A program made the position numbers and the translations under genes. Positions 35,001 through 46,600 of a stretch of DNA of 64,000 nt are shown piece after piece. Origin of the DNA: Yamagishiella unicocca (taxonomy: Eukaryota > Chlorophyta > Chlorophyceae > Chlamydomonadales > Volvocaceae); assembly GCA_003116995.1 (NCBI GenBank), contig BDSL01000069.1:372001-436000 (forward strand). Reading direction: 5' to 3'. Positions within the stretch are counted from its first letter, which is position 1. The number at the start of each line of letters is the position of its first letter. The notes below the pieces were generated by a model, which worked only from the letters and a program-made list of their open reading frames with translations, was not told where the DNA came from and did no database searches.

Positions 35001-37062
35001 AACAAACACGGTTCCAAATCCATGCCAGTGAGTGCTTCACTCGACCCTCCGCGTTGAAATCCCCTCCATCAGCGGGATATCATATCGTCTCTCATTATAT
35101 GGTGACGCCACGCCGTCCAAGTTGAGGACGTCTCGTCGCATGGCACCCACTCGTCGCAGATGCGGCGAGCCACAACCCGCACCCACGCACCGCGGTCTCT
35201 TCATAAACATCATCATCATCACCACCAACATCGGCAGCAGCACAATCAGAAGCACTAACGCCCTCAACGCGCAACCGTCACCCGCGGCAGCTGCATCAGC
35301 CGGCCGGCAAGGCCATCCCACGAGAAACGGACGGCATTTGTTTCGCAGCAACAGCAACAGGGCATCAGCCGGTAGCGCCCAACCCGCCAAATTGGCATCG
35401 TCGATCGGGTTCACCAGACCAACGGCGATGCTGGCGCCACCGCCGTGGTATCTCGAGGAGGAGGAAAAAGCTCTGGACTCTCAGTCCCCGGGAAATGGGA
35501 CACGGGATGCCGTCGATCCGAAAACATGCTCGCGGCCGACGGGTCCCCCACCATTACGCGTCTATTCTTCTTTGTCGACCCCATACCTCCAAAAACGACC
35601 GGGCCCACCAAGCCAACGCACGCGCGCGGCAGAGCGAAGCAGGAATGCAGACCAGTAACGAGAAGCATCGTCTGGTGGCACCATCGCCGCAGCAGCCGTC
35701 TCCGCCGCGGCAAGCATCCTTGACTAACATCATGACGCCGTCAGAAGTCGCTCCACTGGTCCGCCTTAGCGCCGTGTCTGTGTGCAAAAATGATGAAACA
35801 GAGGCGCTACAAATACCAAGGGATGACTATCTGGGTACATACGCGCAGGTATACGACATGTACACTGTCGTACCAAAGTGCTAATCAATGCTGCACGGAA
35901 GCGGCAAGCAAGGTGCGGGACAGCCGGGCAACATGCCCAGGACCGCATTCTCTCTCATTCAACTGAAAGCTTCACACATCACACCACACGAGACAGACAC
36001 GCACACATACGCAGACACATACACGTGACGCTTGAACACACATCACCACGCTAGCGTCGTACCATCCGCCCAAACACGGATGCCGCCAAGACAGGCCCCA
36101 AAGCGGCCCCTGTTTGGCGATCGCCGCAAGTGGCCAAAAGCAGACTAGATACGATCCGTAACCATTGCTTGCACCGTCGTTCAAGCTAGCGTTGAAACAG
36201 AGGCCGTTGCAGCTAACAGAGGCCGTCGCGGCTCGACGCCGTTTAGACCCCCTGGAACCAGCCGCGGCCTCACACACGGCGCAACGCTACAAGGCGCACA
36301 GGCGCACTCCAGCGGATACGCACGGTTCAGCGCACAGCTGGAAGCGCGCAACGGGGAGCCAAAGCAAGCAAATCCCCCCGCCGCCTCGCCCCGAAACCAA
36401 CCATTGCGCCCTGGGCGCCAAAGTCTCTCCCTGAGTGCCGTCACAGGAATGTCGTACCACAAGTCGCTGCTACTACGGACTCAAAATTGTGTGCGCGCTG
36501 TAGGGCGCACGAGGAAGGGGCACCGCCAACCTCCAGCGGAATCTATTGGCCAGCTTCCCTCCGCGCCCGCCAGCTTTCTCAAGCGCTTCCACCAGGCCCG
36601 GGCTGACATTGTTGGGTAGGGCTGGGTTGGGTTGGGCTGTACCGCGATGCCGCTGAAGGACGTCCACACTGACCACACGACCGCATATTTGTCGTCTCGA
36701 GTTGCCAGATCGGTGGGCACCAGGTGGATGCGAGCCGCTGACGCTGCTCCCAACGGCGCATGCAAGGATAGGATGCGGGCCCGTGTACATCGCTTGCTTG
36801 CCTTCCAGCAAACCACATGCTGGCTGGCCCCCCACCGACGCGGCCCGCAGCGGGATGCCGGGACGCCAGGACGGGGCTCCCCCCCGACGACACGCAACGC
36901 ACGGCAGCGCGCGCGCGGCAAACGACGAGAGGCACTATAGAGCCAGCTGGTCCGCAAGCACCCACATGCACACCCACGTCCACGTCCTCATCCCGGTCAA
37001 GGTCACGTCAGGTCGGGCTGTCGCTCCAGTCCTCTTAACGAGGGAATGAAGGGGTCCTCTCG
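32083..37062. other. Five-kb stretch without a supported gene
   Basis: Composition is less GC-biased than in the genes, with CA-rich segments. Open frames of up to 310 codons (33039-33971) have no splice logic, no motif and an Arg/Pro/Thr/His-rich composition typical of chance frames. A duplicated 23-bp unit occurs at 34206-34252. The right end should include the 3' UTR of the minus-strand gene ending at 37063. I see no LTRs or RT motifs. Confidence 0.5.
34206..34252 (+). repeat. Two direct copies of CCACGCATTTAAGATTATGC
   Basis: Two near-identical, directly adjacent 23-bp units in otherwise unremarkable intergenic DNA. Confidence 0.8.
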
Positions 37063-39646
37063 CTAGGCCAGGGAGCCGGCCAGCTGAGCTTGCAGCAGTG
37101 TGCTCCAGGGGTCGGCGCCGGCGCCGCCCACCTGAGCACCCTTCATAACGTCGGCCAGCATCATACCACCGCCCTGCTGCAGCAACGCCGCGGCCGCGGC
37201 CGCAGCCGCAGCCGCCTGCTGCTGCTGCTGATGGTGGTGGTGGTGGTGGTGCTGCTGGTGGACAAGCGCCGCCCCGCCGATGCCCCCCAAGCCGCCAGCA
37301 GAGCCCAGCTGTCCCGCCAGCTGTCCCAGGCCCTGCATGGCGCCGGGCTGGCCGCCGAAGCTGGTGCCGAAGGAGATGTGCTGGTTGAGCTGGTGCATGC
37401 CGCTGGCAGCGGCGTTGATGGCCGCCTGCTGCGCCGCCACCTGCTGCGCCGCTACCTGCTGCGCGGCAGCCAGCTCCAACGCCGCAGTGGTTGCGGCCAT
37501 GGAGTTGAGGTCCAGGCGGCTGGTAGCGGCGGGGCTGAAGGACGCAAGGCTGCCCGCGCTGGCATAGGCGCCTTGCAAAGCAACTAGGTTGCCGTACGCG
37601 TTGTTGCTGTACGAAGGGCGGAGGCCAAGCAATTGCGCGACCGCCAACTGCTGCTGCTGTTGTTGTTGCTGTTGCTGCAACTGCTGCTGTACAGCGGCCG
37701 AAGACGCAACGGGGGGCGCGCGCACGGCGCCAGCACCGATGCCGCCGTTGTTGCGCCTGCCACCGCCCGCGCCGCCGCTATGGCCGCCGTTGGTCGACTG
37801 CTGCTGAGGCGGCTGACCGCCACTGCGGCGGTGGTTCTGGTTGTGTTGCTGCACCGCCTGGCTGCCGTGAGCGCCGCCCCCGTGTCCATGGTTGGCGCTA
37901 TTGGGGGGAGATGCCGACGAACCCAGCATCTCCGGCAGCCCAGTAACTGGGCAAGACAGGGCAGTATGCAAGGAGGCGGCAGGGCTGCTGGCGTTGCCGC
38001 GGCCGCCGGCTCCACGGGCGATGTCCTGGCTGAGGCGTTGCCCCGAAGTCGCGGAGGGGCCATAGCCGGTGGACTGCGACGTGGCGTACTGCGCCATGGC
38101 GGAGGTGGTGCGGGCTGGAGGGGGGGGAGGAGGGGGTTGGACTGACCGTGGGCTGCCAACAGAGCCGGCGGTGTTGCCGGTGGGGCTGTCGCCCCCGGCC
38201 GTGATGTGCGCAGCAGGAGGCGAGGAGTGGCCGTTGACCGCGGCTTCGCTCGGGCTTCCGCCCCGGGTATCAGCGCCGGGAGGGGTGGCGCTGCTCTTGC
38301 AACCTGCGAGGTCGGCGAAGGGCGGATGGACCGGGGGGGAGGGACAGATGGACGTACGGCCAACGCGAGGTCAGCCCCATGGAGGACCCCAAGGCGAGGT
38401 CAGCCCCATGGAGGACCCCACGGACGCAAAAACAAAACAATGGGCGCGCAGCATGACAGCGTGTCGCCCCCTTGCTAGTGTCGGCCGCCCACTAGAACCC
38501 CAGGGCCCTACGTCGCTTCACCTAGCTTTCCCCAATATGCGGGCTTCCGGACACTCGAGTTACGCCACGCGAGTCAAGCCGGGCTATGGAACTCCGATCC
38601 GCAGTCATTCCTGAAGCCTAATTACAGCTGCCTCCCTCCCCGCATACCTGCCGGCCTGGCGCGAGCCATCTTGAGCGTCTCCTCGGCCGCCGCTGGGCCT
38701 TGCAGCACGTACAGCAGCCGTTCCTCCTCTTCCCTAACGGTGCGGGGGGTGTCCGACCCGCGTGATGTGTCCTGATGGCCTCCACAGCTGCTCGAATCGT
38801 CGTTGCTGTCGGAACCGAACGAATCGTCGCCGAAAGCCGCAATCGTGTCAGAGGGAGTGTCGGACAGCGCAACAACCTCGCTGCTCGAGCTGCTTCCACC
38901 CTCAGCTGAACTCAGCGTGCTTGCCGCTGAACCAGCGGCACTGGATGCTGAAAGAGTTGCCGCCGATGGCGGGGAGGCGGAAGCTGCAGCTGCAGCGCGC
39001 GCGGCGGACTCGATGGCCTTGTTTTTTGGAGCCTTCCGAGGCTTCACCGTAGCGCGAGCAAGGGCTAGCTCGCACATCAGGTCACGAGCCTTTGCAGCAA
39101 CCGAGGCCACAGTAGCAGCGTGGCGCGGCTGGATCATGGCCAGCGACACGGGCGGATTCGGTTCCTCCTCTTGCTGCATGACCCGCAAGTTGGTCAGGTA
39201 CGCCGCAACAATGTCAATGCAGTTGTTGCCAGCCTCAGCCACATTCTGCAGGAGCCAAAGACGACCGTGTGGGTTCGCGACACGTTATAAACATGACATT
39301 TTAAGGTGCGCAGGACATTTGGTAGGCACAGGGGCAAAAGCTTGATAATGAACACAATACTAAAATTCTAAGTGCACTAACACGGCAACGGCACATCAAC
39401 CGGCGTGACCGTCAAAACTCCGGAGCGGAGTCGCGAACATACAAGACTCACCAGCTGGAACTCAGGAAAGTCCTGGTCTTCGATTCCAAGGAGTTGTTGC
39501 GCCAGCAGCAAGGGGTGCGGAAAAATGCTGCCGCAGAGCGCAAATATCACTTTGGCGCACATGACATCGTGTGTATCCACAGGGCCATGGAGTGGTACGC
39601 GCGTGACGGAGGGCGCCGCAGCAGCAGGCGCCTCCGCCTGATCCAT
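37063..39646 (-). CDS. Gln/His-rich protein of unknown function
   Basis: I do not recognise the family. Exons 39646-39452, 39245-38648 and 38303-37063 join in phase (0, then 1) and total 2,034 nt, 677 aa. The start is the first ATG of the frame (MDQAEAPAAAAPSV). Residues about 20-130 look folded and helical (VMCAKVIFALCGSIFPHPLL, EAGNNCIDIVAAYLTNLRVM, VASVAAKARDLMCELALA). A basic patch KPRKAPKNK follows, then a Ser/Asp-rich acidic region, an EEEERLLYVLQ stretch, and a long C-terminal region (about 270-677) rich in Gln, Ala, Gly, Ser and His, with poly-Gln and a run of seven His. The pattern of a small helical domain plus Q-rich tail resembles transcription or RNA-granule regulators, but that is only inference. 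The intron 38304-38647 holds a 29-bp tandem duplication. Confidence 0.75.
38365..38421 (+). repeat. Two 29-bp tandem units in an intron
   Basis: GCGAGGTCAGCCCCATGGAG followed by GACCCCA, repeated twice in the second intron of the Gln-rich protein gene. Confidence 0.8.
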
Positions 39647-42258
39647 CTCCTCGTGTACAGCTGTGCTTCCATCTGTGTGAGCGCAAGCACAATGGGCGCG
39701 GCGCCACAACGAGGAGTTCGAGGAAACACGAAACGGACGCAGGGGTCCTTAACTTGCGAGGAACAGCGCTGCAGCCGTCTAGTAAGCAACTCGAAACAGG
39801 TGTGAAGCGAGTTTGAGTGTTGCTTTCATGAGCGCCGGCTGCGCTTAAGGACGGTCGGTCGATGCGCTCCGTGATAGTAGAACCCAGCGCGACCCCGGCC
39901 GCGTACCTGCAGACGCCCTGCAGCCTCGCCCATCGTCCTCGCTCATAGCAGTCATCTCACAGCGCCTGAAGCGCCGTAGGCGGGACTCAGCGGCGCTTTC
40001 GGCGTGGAACCTGCTCGAACAGGCGGTCTCCGGCGCTCGTGGTGGTCTCAGTCGCTCAGCGCTAGTCGGGGAAGAGTGCGACAAGTCCCGCTTGTACTAA
40101 AGGTTCTGGTTTCCTCGGTGTGTCTGTAATTGAATTAGCGAATGTTCAGCCTTGCTGGCCCTGCGGATATTTCCGCGCGGCTCCAGGGGCGGTAAGCTTT
40201 TGGTGGCCCTTCTGACGCCGACGTTCCTGGGATACAGGGTTAATAGGCAATGTAATAGTTGTTTTGGCGCAGGGTGAGGGTAAGCCGCCTTGATGGTAGA
40301 ACAGAAAGGCCCGATCCACGGAAAGCGTGCAATCCCAACCGAATGATACGCACGTAGCGACCGCGTAACCTCAGGCAGCGTATCACCAAACCGCCGTTCA
40401 CCCGCAGCCGTTCACCAGCAAACCAAACCATCTCATGAACAAATGCAAAACGCTCGACAATTCAGCACGAAACTAAAGCTGCTAACGCTTTGCGGATTCC
40501 GCGAAGGTCACTTGTCGCCAACACCACCTCGGCTACATCCGTAAAGCGCGTATGAAAGCAGACAGCGTGCGTGTTATTCTGAAATGTAGCGACTGTGGAT
40601 TGACAACGTTTGACTCCTAGTCGACCCGGATTCGGTAAATCCTCCCTTCGCGATGACGCCACCTTTCTAACGAATTGATATTTTTTAGATGTTCAGGGGG
40701 GGTTAGCCACTATGGATTTTGCGAGCGAATTTTCGACAGAAGTTACATAGCAGTGCAATATTCCACAGAAGAGCCTGTGGGCCGACGTCCTCTAAGTTCC
40801 TATGTTTGATGCACTCTGCCCACTTTGCAAGATGTAAAGTGCACGAGGTGGCGCATGTTGACGTGCCATACACAGCGCTTTTGCTTGCCCGCTGGTCAGG
40901 ATTGGTCAAAGGTGTCCAACCCGTTGCCCGCAACGGGTGCTGCCCATGCAAGGTCACAAAACGCTGGAGTATTGACTCCCGGAATGACTGCGCATACGTA
41001 GTTATATTCGCCCGTTGCAATAGTTCACTACTTGCCTACAACGACTCCCAGCGGTCCCTGACCATCCCCGACGCCGAGGCTGAGGGGGAACCCAAGTCAT
41101 CTCAGCATCTCGCGGGTGTAACTGGGTTCATAGAGGCTTCTCTACAGGTTGAATTATCGGTGTGTTCCGTTTGGTGGGGAGCGACGATTGCCGATTTCCA
41201 AGCAGTGGATATCTTCTGCAACCACCTGTGCCGATGGCATGTTGAGGGGTAGTTTGGCCCATTCGTGGCAGGCTTGTGAGATTTGCATCACGGCGCAAGC
41301 CGTGATGGCGGTTTACCCTTGCAAGTCCCGCATGAGGTTCCGAACAGCTATCGCTAGCTGAGACGAGGCGTCAGCGTTAGCAGCAGGGCGAGAAGTATGC
41401 GTAGGTGGTGCATAATGTTGCATATGTTGTCGACGGTTGCCTCTTTCGTCCGCCGACTTTCGAAATTGAGTGACTCATTGCGAGCGTGAACCATGTGATC
41501 AGAGGAGTTGTCATAATCATTTAAGCGTAATTTTTTGCTCCACATTGTACTGGTATCTTCTATCGTTCGGATTCAATTATGGTTTCGGCGACACAGACCC
41601 AGCATGCGCGTACGGAGCACGAACGTGTACACTATGCTCGGCAGCGCGTGCTAACCCGCAGAAATCATAGGGTACTGTTTACACTGAAGACAAGAGCAAA
41701 CCTGAAAACCTTTGCTGCGCGTGTTTCGGAGTTCCAGAAGTGGTGGCTAAGGGCGTAAGGAGCCCAGGTTGCGGCGCGGTTCGTGGAGTACAGTGATATA
41801 TATTAGCGCTTGTTTATGGTGGGAAGGTTTGGGTCGGGGCTTTGGACCTAACGGTAAGTTAGGTAATTGCCGACTGGTAATCGCTTTTCTTCGCCGTGAT
41901 GAATGCAAGTCGCCAGTTCACAAATCGTGATGTATCTTGTGTTCAGTTTCGAACGACTTACCTTCGTGGCCACGTCATAGACATTAGAACATTACTCTTT
42001 ACTAACCCATATCACAGCTCCGATGGACGAGCGAGAGCCAGCATGCCGAAATTCACAGCATTCGCGACATAGTGACAGTCGAAGTTTCAAAGCTCAAATA
42101 GGTCTCCAGGTAAGGGCGTACGATGACACGGGCGACTAAGTCGCTTAGCGTTCCCAGTGTATCGCACAACCGGCACTATTTGCGGCTGTCGATGCTAGCG
42201 CAATCCATTTCTGCACTGCTTGGTGCTTAGGTGCAGCCGACCACTAGCCGATTGAACA

Positions 42259-42660
42259 GTGTCACAGGCCGGCACAAGCTCACAGCGCGCGTCTTCCTCC
42301 CTGCGCACTCCCAGCAAAAAGAAACGGCCGTATCACGTTATTGTTGCTTCTTTCCTCGACTTCGTGCACAAGGACTGTAGGTTCTCCATGGCTTGTCTGA
42401 GGTATGTCGTGAATCATCTAACTGCCTCGCTCTGCAGGCCTCCAAATTCGTCCCAATCGACGTTTAGAGAGCCTTATCGGTTCTGACGTCGATTAGAGAG
42501 CCTTATCGGTTCTGACAAAGTGCCCTCCTGACTGCTCTCCGACTTCCAGTCTCGCTGAGTGTCTCCCACGAAGCTTTGTCACCTCTCTCAGGTTTCTGCT
42601 GCGCTCCACCGTATTGAATGCCCTAATGCACTTTTCTGCTTTATGGTTGCCTCCGTTTAC
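42259..42660 (+). pseudogene. Possible two-exon gene fragment
   Basis: A short frame ending SKKKRPYHVIVASFLDFVHK stops at a GTATGT donor (42402). About 190 bp later a CTCTCAG acceptor is followed by an open FLLRSTVLNALMHF segment. The residues look protein-like, but the start, the remaining exons and any family are unknown. It could be a decayed gene fragment or chance. A 29-bp tandem duplication (42463-42517) interrupts the supposed intron. Confidence 0.2.
42463..42517 (+). repeat. Tandem duplication of TTAGAGAGCCTTATCGGTTC
   Basis: Two exact copies of a 24-bp sequence separated by five bases, suggesting a recent slippage or filler-DNA event. Confidence 0.85.
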
Positions 42661-43643
42661 AGCCCCCAGAAACGCAGTAGGCCAGTGCGCGGCTTGGGTT
42701 CTCGGATAAAATCCCCCTCCGCAAGCGTCTTTTGCTGTCCTGCACCTACATCCCTGTGGTGACTCAGTACATTTGAAGGCACCGAGTCACGCAGGCTGCG
42801 CCGCTGGTCGCCCCGGTCCTGCAGCCGCGCTCAACCACCAGCGCCGTACTAACCTCCGGCCGTTGCAGCAGCCGGTAACCCTCGCCAGCCGACGTAGCTC
42901 CCGTGTCCCCAACGAGGACCAACCAAGTGGCAAGCCGCGCATGCATCAAGAGACCTCCAAACCTCCAACAGATGCACGTCAGCGGCCCCCCAACCCCAAA
43001 TCACGGGCCCTGACCCCTGCTCTAAAACACAGCCGCCCAACCCCATCCCGCTGCCTCAAGGGCCTCGCGCCGCAGCCGCCCGGGGCTCGATCTGGGGTCC
43101 ACCTGGGGCGAGACGGAAAAGACAAAACCCGGGGCTCCATCCGGGGTCAATAAGGAGGGCGAGGGGCGCCGCGCAAACCAGGTGCCAGTCCCACCGCAGG
43201 AAGCCCGCCGCCTCAAGGCACGTGTTCCCTGGTAGCTACCTAGCCAGCCAGCCAGCTAGGCCTGGCTAGGCTAGGCATGTTTCCTGGATAGGCCAGGCAC
43301 GATTCCTGTCCGACTCGTGTACGGCGCGCAAATGCCGCTTCGAGGGCAGGTGCTACGCCGTCCTCCCGTAAGGAGACGCCACAGCACCATCATCGGGTGG
43401 GGCCGCTCTGACAATGGCGGCACCGGACCCCGGGATGCCAAACCAACCCACCCCTAGGGCAAACACCCTATGGCCCGTCCTGGAAGCGCCAACCCCGCCC
43501 GCAACGCTGCTGCGACTACCGCCGGCGCCGCCTAGTCCTAACTCGGTAGCTGCTACTGCTCCAACTTATACATGGCGCGGCCTCAGCATCCGCCGGCCGG
43601 CTTCCGCCACGCGTCTTCGTCGTCGTCGGCACCCCTGCGCTTC

Positions 43644-46600
43644 CTATTTCGCCTTCTTGCCCTTGGCCGCGGGGGCAGCGGCGCCCGCCGCGGCTGCGTC
43701 CGGGGCCTTGCGCTTGTTGCCGCCCTTCGCGCCCGCTGCGGCGGTGGCTTCTAGCGAGGGCGCCTCCTCCACGGGGATCTCGCTCTCCCACTCGGTCGTC
43801 TCGGCCAGCTGCGGAGGGAGGGAGGGTGTGTGTGTGAAACCGGTGACACGAAAAACGGCCAGATAGTGTTGGGGGGGTCGAGGGAGACCCGTGGATGCCC
43901 GAAAAAAACCGTTTAAAACAGAAGTTTCGAGATGCATGCTGGAGAGCTGGGTTGGGGATACTAAAGCCGAAGGTCGTAATATGACCTTTGGCGGCTAAGC
44001 TATTGCGGCTACGGCGAGACGAAAGTGGGGGGGGGGTTGCAACGTGTGCTGAGAGGGTGGGGACGGGAGGGGGGACGGGAGGGGGGACGGGGCCACTGGC
44101 AAACAATGGTGTCCCGTGTTGCGGAAGCCACCAGAGGAGCTGATGTCGGGATGAGCCCTCCAGACATGCGGTGGGTTCAGTGCGGCTCGGTGCCACAGAC
44201 GCGACAACAACACATCGCTGGGTCCTTCACGAAGCCGTTCCGCAACCCCACCACCCTCACCATCACCATCATCACCTCCTCGCCGACTCCCGCAGCCGCA
44301 ACCACAAGGGCCGCAACCACAAGGGCCGCAACCACAAGGGCCGCAACCACAAGGGCCACAACCACAAGGGCCGCAACCACAAGGGCCGCAACCACAAGGG
44401 CCGCAACCACAAGGGCCGCAACCACAAGGGCCGCAACCACAAGGGCCGCAACCACAAGGGCCGCAACCACAAGGGCCGCAACCACAAGGGCCGCAACCAC
44501 AAGGGCCGCAACCACAAGGGCCGCAACCACAAGGGCCGCAATCACAAGGGCCGCAACCACAAGGGCCACAACCACAAGGGCCGCAACCACAAGGGCCGCA
44601 ACCACAAGGGCCGCAACCACAAGGGCCGCAACCACAAGGACACCAATCCCGACGAGACATGCCCACCACGCCCATCCCAACCGTCACCATCAAGCCCCCA
44701 TTCCAGGAGCAAACAGTTATACATCTGCGCGGCAGCAGACAGCCCCCCCTGGACGGGTTTCCTCTCAAACCCCACCCCCGCCCAGCTACCCGCCCCGGCT
44801 CCAGACCAGATCCCGCTTTCCCCCCTCCTGCACTCCGCCCCGCCTCCGGTCACCCACCCTGGGATGCGAGGGGTCCACCAGGAACATGGTGAAGCCGATG
44901 CCGCAAGCCACCTGGTGCGTGTGGCCGCCATCCAGGGGCTCGCACTGAGGTGGGGCGGGGCAAGAAAAACACATGTTGGGGGCGAGGAGCGCGGGTGTCC
45001 ATAAGGCGCACAGGGTCGAAGAAACGGCGGGACGAGGGGACATCGGCGATGAGGGTAGGGCGTGGGAAGAGGGGAGGCTTTGGAGTGGCTCGGGGCGGCG
45101 GCGACACAGCAGGCGGCGACGTCGGCGGAGAGATGTGTCGTACACCTCCTCCCCCTGTGCCAAGCTGTACTCCCCGTCCGCCGCGCTCACCTACCCCCTG
45201 CCCCTCCCCCCCGCCTCCATCCTACCTTGGCCGGGTTGGCGCTGCTCTTCTTGTTGGGCCCGAAGCCCAGCTCGCCGTTGGTTGCGGCTCCCCAGGTGAT
45301 GACCGAGTTATCGGCGGCGACGGCGAATGTGCCGGGGCCGCAGGCGAAGCTGCGGACGTTCCAGCCGACGAGGTCGTTCACTGGAACGGGGTACCTGCGG
45401 GGAGGGCACGGAGCAGCCCGGTGGGGGGCGGGGCAGAGGGGAGGAAACACGTGAACCCGTAGAGGAGGGGGAAAGAATAGGGGAGGGAGAGGGAGAGGTA
45501 TCCGTTGGCGGTGATACGCATCGCTGGCGGGGGGTCAGGGGTGGGAACTGGGGAGTGCCGGCGGGTCCAAGGCTGTGTGCGGCACACACACACACACCCG
45601 CCCCGTCCTCCCCGTGCCCGGACGCCCGGGGGAACGCCCCCTGCCCCTAAACCCCCCGCCCTCCCACCCTGCCGGGACGATAACCCCGGTGCAGTGCTGC
45701 TTCCTATCCGCTGTTGCTCGTCGTGGGGTGCGAGGAGCCGGTGAGGCCAGGCGGTGTCGACGACAGCCACCAGCGGCGGCCCGAACACCCAAACGTCTGG
45801 ACTGATCAAGTGGTTCAGACGTTCCAACACCGTCGTCGTTTCCTAAACCCTAAAACCCGAACCTTTGCCTCACATGACTAACACCTGTTCCTACGCTCAA
45901 CCCGTGCTTCACCGCTCCGCCCCTCCCTCCCTGCCTACATTTGGTTGTCGCCGTTGACCTTGAGCTTGCCCCAGCAGTGCACCTGCCCCGCCACGCCCGT
46001 GCAGAACGAGGCGGTGCCGCCAGCAGCCAGCTGCGGAGGGAGGGAGGGGGGGAGGGGGGGAGGGGAGGGAGGGGAGGGAGGGAGGGGGGGAGGGGAGGGA
46101 GCAGCCGGGATGGTGGGGGGGTCAGGGCGGGGATTCGTGAGCACGGGTTGGGATGAGCTGGGAGCAGGGGCAATGTGGCTGGGCACTTGGGCAGATCCTA
46201 GGGCTGTGGCGCGCGGTTGCGGATCCTACCGCGCACTCCACGCCCTCCGAAACCACCGTGGCTCGTCGACGTCGTGTGCCGTGACGGCAGGAGAGTGGCT
46301 CTCGGCTCAGGCGTTGCGGTCGGTCCATCGCCCGCAGCCTGGTCACCAAAGAACCCCCGCCGCACAGCCCGCAGTGCAACGATTACCCTCGCCCTACCCA
46401 ACGATCACCCTCGCCCACAACTCCCCCCTCCTCCCTACTCATGTCAGCCTATTCACGTCATGTAACCGGTTTATACGCCACCTCCCTCCTCCCTCCCCTC
46501 CTCCACCTCCCCCCCCTCCTCCCCCCCGCTTCCCCGCTGGTAATGTTAACGCTTTCTCCCTATGTGACGTGCGGCCGTGCTCCCTCCTCACCCCTCCCTG

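Larger units (their letters stand above)
39647..43643. other. Four-kb stretch with no confident gene
   Basis: The left part holds the upstream region of the minus-strand Gln-rich gene. From 40100 to 42200 base composition is close to even. A 177-codon open frame at 40719-41252 has no homology that I recognise and no flanking signals. A possible gene fragment is described separately at 42259-42660. The segment nearest 43643 should hold the 3' UTR of the RCC1-repeat gene. Confidence 0.45.

Noticed and set aside
38105..38135. Apparent frameshift at a poly-C run in the Gln-rich gene
   Set aside because: Recounting the run as eight C residues restores a single frame from the acceptor at 38303 to the stop.
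40719..41252. 177-codon open frame
   Set aside because: No recognisable family, no flanking signals, unbiased codons; kept only as a note in the intergenic description.
41286..41307. CATCACGGC-GCAA-GCCGTGATG hairpin
   Set aside because: A 9-bp perfect stem with a small loop is expected a few times by chance in a window this size.
43995..44768. 257-aa Cys-Gly-Pro repeat frame on the minus strand
   Set aside because: It is created by the 15-bp intronic minisatellite; flanking exons of the RCC2-like gene join in phase across it.
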